A stretch of DNA of 14,837 bases, taken from contig NZ_CALTTX010000062.1 in assembly GCF_943912325.1 (NCBI RefSeq), positions 1-14,837 of the forward strand, given 5' to 3'. The notes under the pieces were generated by a model that was not told the origin of the DNA, did not search any database, and saw nothing but the letters and a program-made list of their open reading frames with translations. Positions 12,700 through 14,837 of this stretch are shown here, in pieces. Origin of the DNA: an uncultured Microbacterium sp. (GTDB lineage Bacteria; Actinomycetota; Actinomycetes; Actinomycetales; Microbacteriaceae). The position numbers and the translations under genes are program-made. Every line of letters starts with the position of its first letter. The first letter of the stretch is position 1.

Positions 12700-13235
12700 T
12701 ACTTACCAGCCTTTCCGGCCTTGCGCCGAACGACCTCGCCGGCGTAGCGCACACCCTTGCCCTTGTAGGGCTCGGGCTTGCGGATCTTGCGGATGTTGGC
12801 GGCCGTCTCGCCGACGGCCTGCTTGTCGATGCCGCTGACCGTGAGCTTGTTGTTGCCCTCGACCGTGAGCGTGATGCCCGCGGGAGCCTCGACGAGCACG
12901 GGGTGCGAGAAGCCGAGAGCGAACTCGACCGCGGTGCCCTTCTGCGCGACGCGGTAACCCGTGCCGACGACCTCGAGGCCCTTGGTGTAGCCCGTCGTGA
13001 CGCCGATGATGTTGTTGTTGATGAGCGTGCGCGTCAGGCCGTGCAGCGAACGCGACTCGCGCTCGTCGTCGGGACGGGTGACGAGCACCTGGCCCTCTTC
13101 GACCTTGGCTTCGATGGGCTTGGCGACGGTGAGCGTCAGCTCGCCCTTCGGGCCCTTGACGGTGACATCCTGGCCGGCGACCTCGATGGTCACACCGGCG
13201 GGGATTTCGATGGGAAGACGTCCGATACGTGACAT
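12699..13235 (-). CDS. rplF: 50S ribosomal protein L6
   Basis: A 178-residue L6 of usual length with two similar domains. The first begins MSRIGRLPIEIPAGVTIEV and has VTVKGPKGEL; the second carries the C-terminal L6 signature region PEPYKGKGVRYAGEVVRRK. L6 lies near the factor-binding stalk base and the sarcin-ricin loop. ATG 13235 lies six bases after the rpsH stop with only a weak GGTGA as ribosome binding site, so it probably relies on coupling to rpsH. It overlaps rplR by one base. Confidence 0.98.
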   Translation of the reverse strand: MSRIGRLPIEIPAGVTIEVAGQDVTVKGPKGELTLTVAKPIEAKVEEGQVLVTRPDDERESRSLHGLTRTLINNNIIGVTTGYTKGLEVVGTGYRVAQKGTAVEFALGFSHPVLVEAPAGITLTVEGNNKLTVSGIDKQAVGETAANIRKIRKPEPYKGKGVRYAGEVVRRKAGKAGK

Positions 13236-13241
13236 GTCAGA

Positions 13242-13640
13242 TCACCACACGTAGGCGAGGACTTCCCCGCCGACGCCCTTCTGCTCGGCCTGGCGGTCCG
13301 TGAGGAGCCCCGAGGAGGTGGACAGGATGGCGACACCGAGGCCACCGAGAACCGTGGGGATCTCGGTCGACTTGGCGTAGACGCGCAGGCCGGGCTTCGA
13401 CACGCGCTTGATCCCCGCGATCGAACGCTCGCGGTTCGGGCCGTACTTCAGCGTGAGCGTGAGGGTCTGGCCGACGCGCGCGTCGCTGACCTCCCAGCTT
13501 GAGATGTAGCCCTCTTGCTTGAGGATCTCGGCAATGTTGGTCTTGAGCTTCGAGCTCGGCAGGGCGACGGTGTCGTGGTGCGCCGAGTTCGCGTTGCGCA
13601 GACGGGTCAGCAGATCTGCGACCGGGTCTGTCATCGTCAT
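13242..13640 (-). CDS. rpsH: 30S ribosomal protein S8
   Basis: A 132-residue S8 of usual length: MTMTDPVADLLTRLRNANSA at the start and the C-terminal STSSGLLTDRQAEQKGVGGE signature. S8 binds 16S rRNA helix 21 and in E. coli is the autoregulator of the spc operon through a site at the rplX-rplE junction. I do not see an evident copy of that site here and did not fold the junction in full. ATG 13640 has AAGGAA about eight bases upstream; ATG 13634 is a possible alternative two codons in. A 101-base spacer with a hairpin, and no rpsN, separates it from rplE. Confidence 0.98.
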   Translation of the reverse strand: MTMTDPVADLLTRLRNANSAHHDTVALPSSKLKTNIAEILKQEGYISSWEVSDARVGQTLTLTLKYGPNRERSIAGIKRVSKPGLRVYAKSTEIPTVLGGLGVAILSTSSGLLTDRQAEQKGVGGEVLAYVW

Positions 13641-13703
13641 GTGTGTATTCCTTTTGTTCAGTGGTTTCGGATGCCGTTACACGGCAGCCGACCTTCTTGA
13701 TGG

Positions 13704-13725
13704 ACCGACCGGGTGGCCGGTTTTT
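13704..13725 (+). terminator. Plus-strand terminator-like hairpin in the rplE-rpsH spacer
   Basis: ACCGACC (13704-13710), loop GGGT, GGCCGGT (13715-13721) with one G-U type pair, followed by a run of five T at 13721-13725. The T-run follows the stem only on the plus strand, against the ribosomal operon. On the minus strand the same stem lacks a U-run. A second small hairpin, TGCCG/CGGCA with loop TTACA, is at 13672-13686. It could stop antisense transcription or simply be a spacer structure. Confidence 0.45.
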
Positions 13726-13741
13726 GCGTTACGCCTCGGGC

Positions 13742-14332
13742 TTAGGCCTGAGCGTCTTCCGAGCGGAACGGGAAGCCGATGTGACGCAGGAGCGCCCGAC
13801 CCTCGGCATCCGTCTTCGCCGTCGTGACGATCGTGATGTCGAACCCGCGCACGCGGTCGATCTTGTCCTGATCGATCTCGTGGAACACCGACTGCTCGGT
13901 GAGACCGAAGGTGTAGTTGCCGTTGCCGTCGAACTGCTTCGCCGAAAGACCACGGAAGTCGCGGATGCGGGGAAGCGCGAGCGTCACGAGACGGTCGAGG
14001 AACTCCCACGCACGGTCGCCACGGAGCGTCACGTGCGCACCGATCGGCTGACCCTCACGCAGCTTGAACTGCGCGATCGACTTGCGGGCCTTGGTGACGA
14101 CGGGCTTCTGACCCGTGATCTTGGTGAGGTCATCGACCGCGCCATCGATCACCTTCGAGTCGCGAGCTGCCTCCCCGACACCCGTGTTCACGACGACCTT
14201 GACCAGGCCGGGCGTCTGCATGACGTTCGCGTAGCCGAACTCGTCCTGCAGCGCCTTCTTGATCTCGGTGTTGTACTTCTGCTTCAGGCGGGGCTGGATC
14301 TTGCCAGTCTCCGCGGCAGTGGCGGTGCTCAT
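13742..14332 (-). CDS. rplE: 50S ribosomal protein L5
   Basis: A 196-residue L5, about ten residues longer than many because of an N-terminal MSTATAAETG. Typical features are RLKQKYNTEIKKALQDEFGY, VKVVVNTGVGEA, the rRNA-contact region TKARKSIAQFKLREGQPIGA and the C-terminal DITIVTTAKTDAEGRALL. L5 binds 5S rRNA in the central protuberance. ATG 14332 overlaps the rplX stop by one base (TGATG), with AAGGA about six bases upstream. The expected next gene in many bacteria, rpsN, is missing. Confidence 0.98.
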   Translation of the reverse strand: MSTATAAETGKIQPRLKQKYNTEIKKALQDEFGYANVMQTPGLVKVVVNTGVGEAARDSKVIDGAVDDLTKITGQKPVVTKARKSIAQFKLREGQPIGAHVTLRGDRAWEFLDRLVTLALPRIRDFRGLSAKQFDGNGNYTFGLTEQSVFHEIDQDKIDRVRGFDITIVTTAKTDAEGRALLRHIGFPFRSEDAQA

Positions 14333-14691
14333 CAGATGTCCTTACCCGACTTCTTGGCGTAGCGCACGCGAACCGTGCGCTTGACGCCATTGCTGACCTT
14401 CTCTTCGACGCGGTGGCCCACGCGAGTCGGCTTCTTCGACTCGGGGTCGATCAGCGCGACGTTCGAGATGTGGATGGGCGCCTCGACGGTCTCGATGCCA
14501 CCCGTCTTGGTGCCGCGCTGGGTCTGGCCCACGCGCGTGTGCTTCGTGACGTAGTTGACGCCTTCGACGATGACGCGATTCTGCTCGGAAAGGATCTCGA
14601 GGACCTTGCCCTGCTTGCCGCGGTCGCCGCCCTTGTCCTGCTTACGACCAGAGATGACCTGAACCAGGTCGCCCTTCTTGATGTTCGCCAT
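14332..14691 (-). CDS. rplX: 50S ribosomal protein L24
   Basis: A 119-residue L24. The N-terminal KOW motif is visible in KKGDLVQVISGRKQDKGGDR and GKVLEI, followed by VEGVNYVTKHTR and the C-terminal VSNGVKRTVRVRYAKKSGKDI. L24 is an early 50S assembly initiator. I chose ATG 14691 (MANIKKG), the family start, ten bases after GGAGG (14702-14706). A TTG two codons upstream (14697) would place the same GGAGG only four bases away and is less likely. The rplN stop is two bases before the ATG, and the rplX stop overlaps rplE. Confidence 0.97.
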   Translation of the reverse strand: MANIKKGDLVQVISGRKQDKGGDRGKQGKVLEILSEQNRVIVEGVNYVTKHTRVGQTQRGTKTGGIETVEAPIHISNVALIDPESKKPTRVGHRVEEKVSNGVKRTVRVRYAKKSGKDI

Positions 14692-14693
14692 GA

Positions 14694-14837
14694 TCAAATG
14701 ACCTCCGGGGCGAGCGAGACGATCTTCATGAACTTCTTGTCGCGAAGCTCACGACCGACCGGTCCGAAGATGCGGGTGCCGCGGGGCTCCCCGTCGTTCT
14801 TCAGGATGACGGCGGCGTTCTCGTCGAACTTGATGTA
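14694..14837 (-). CDS. rplN: 50S ribosomal protein L14, C-terminal part (cut by window edge)
   Basis: The last 47 codons and the TGA stop of L14 are present: YIKFDENAAVILKNDGEPRG, then TRIFGPVGRELRDKKFMKIV and SLAPEVI. This is the conserved C-terminal half that contacts 16S rRNA in intersubunit bridges. The start lies beyond the right edge of the window, so the gene is partial only because the sequence ends. It is followed by rplX after two bases, the standard spc-operon order. Confidence 0.96.
   Translation of the reverse strand, partial: YIKFDENAAVILKNDGEPRGTRIFGPVGRELRDKKFMKIVSLAPEVI

Noticed and set aside
1..14837. A new defence, toxin-antitoxin or mobile system
   Set aside because: All minus-strand genes from 3.6 kb on are core translation or export genes. 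The left three genes have no nuclease, methylase, ATPase, integrase or transposase motif, and no direct repeats or inverted ends mark an island.
1..14837. tRNA, rRNA or CRISPR array
   Set aside because: No cloverleaf with a CCA-end or T-loop motif, no rRNA landmark and no regularly spaced repeats were seen on either strand.

Overview
This window is a high-GC actinobacterial chromosome segment, most likely from the family Microbacteriaceae. That placement is an inference from gene order and protein style: rpoA starts with GTG and encodes 330 residues, L17 has an acidic tail, L15 has a Lys/Ala-rich head, and rpsD is absent between rpsK and rpoA. The genus cannot be fixed from the sequence. Almost everything from about 3.6 kb to the right edge is the conserved spc and alpha ribosomal-protein superoperon, read on the minus strand (right to left).

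Reading in the direction of transcription from the right edge, the order is rplN (C-terminal end only), rplX, rplE, rpsH, rplF, rplR, rpsE, rpmD, rplO, then a hairpin terminator. A second block follows: secY, adk, map and a membrane-anchored DsbA-like thioredoxin-fold protein. A 75-bp imperfect palindrome comes next. The third block is infA, rpmJ, rpsM, rpsK, rpoA and rplQ, ending at a strong terminator. Most genes of the first block touch or overlap (TGATG, TAATG and GTGA junctions), which implies translational coupling. Together the genes encode ribosomal subunit proteins, the SecYEG channel core, adenylate kinase, N-terminal methionine removal, initiation factor IF-1 and the RNA polymerase alpha subunit.

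Left of a double terminator lies an unrelated plus-strand pair: a large single-pass DUF4012 protein, and a small secreted protein with a signal peptide and a non-canonical LSNTG sorting signal. A CPBP-family membrane protease is encoded divergently at the far left. Its GTG start and the DUF4012 GTG start are separated by only 36 bp, with symmetric -10-like boxes.

I see no novel multi-gene defence, mobile or biosynthetic system. The points of interest are non-coding or architectural: the palindrome between the DsbA-like gene and infA, a folded leader before rpsM, a long hairpin that begins at the rpmJ stop codon, hairpins where rpsD would usually sit, loss of rpsN from the rplE-rpsH gap with a plus-strand terminator-like hairpin in its place, and charged low-complexity extensions on L15, S5 and L17. 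No tRNA, rRNA, CRISPR array, insertion sequence or replication origin was seen.
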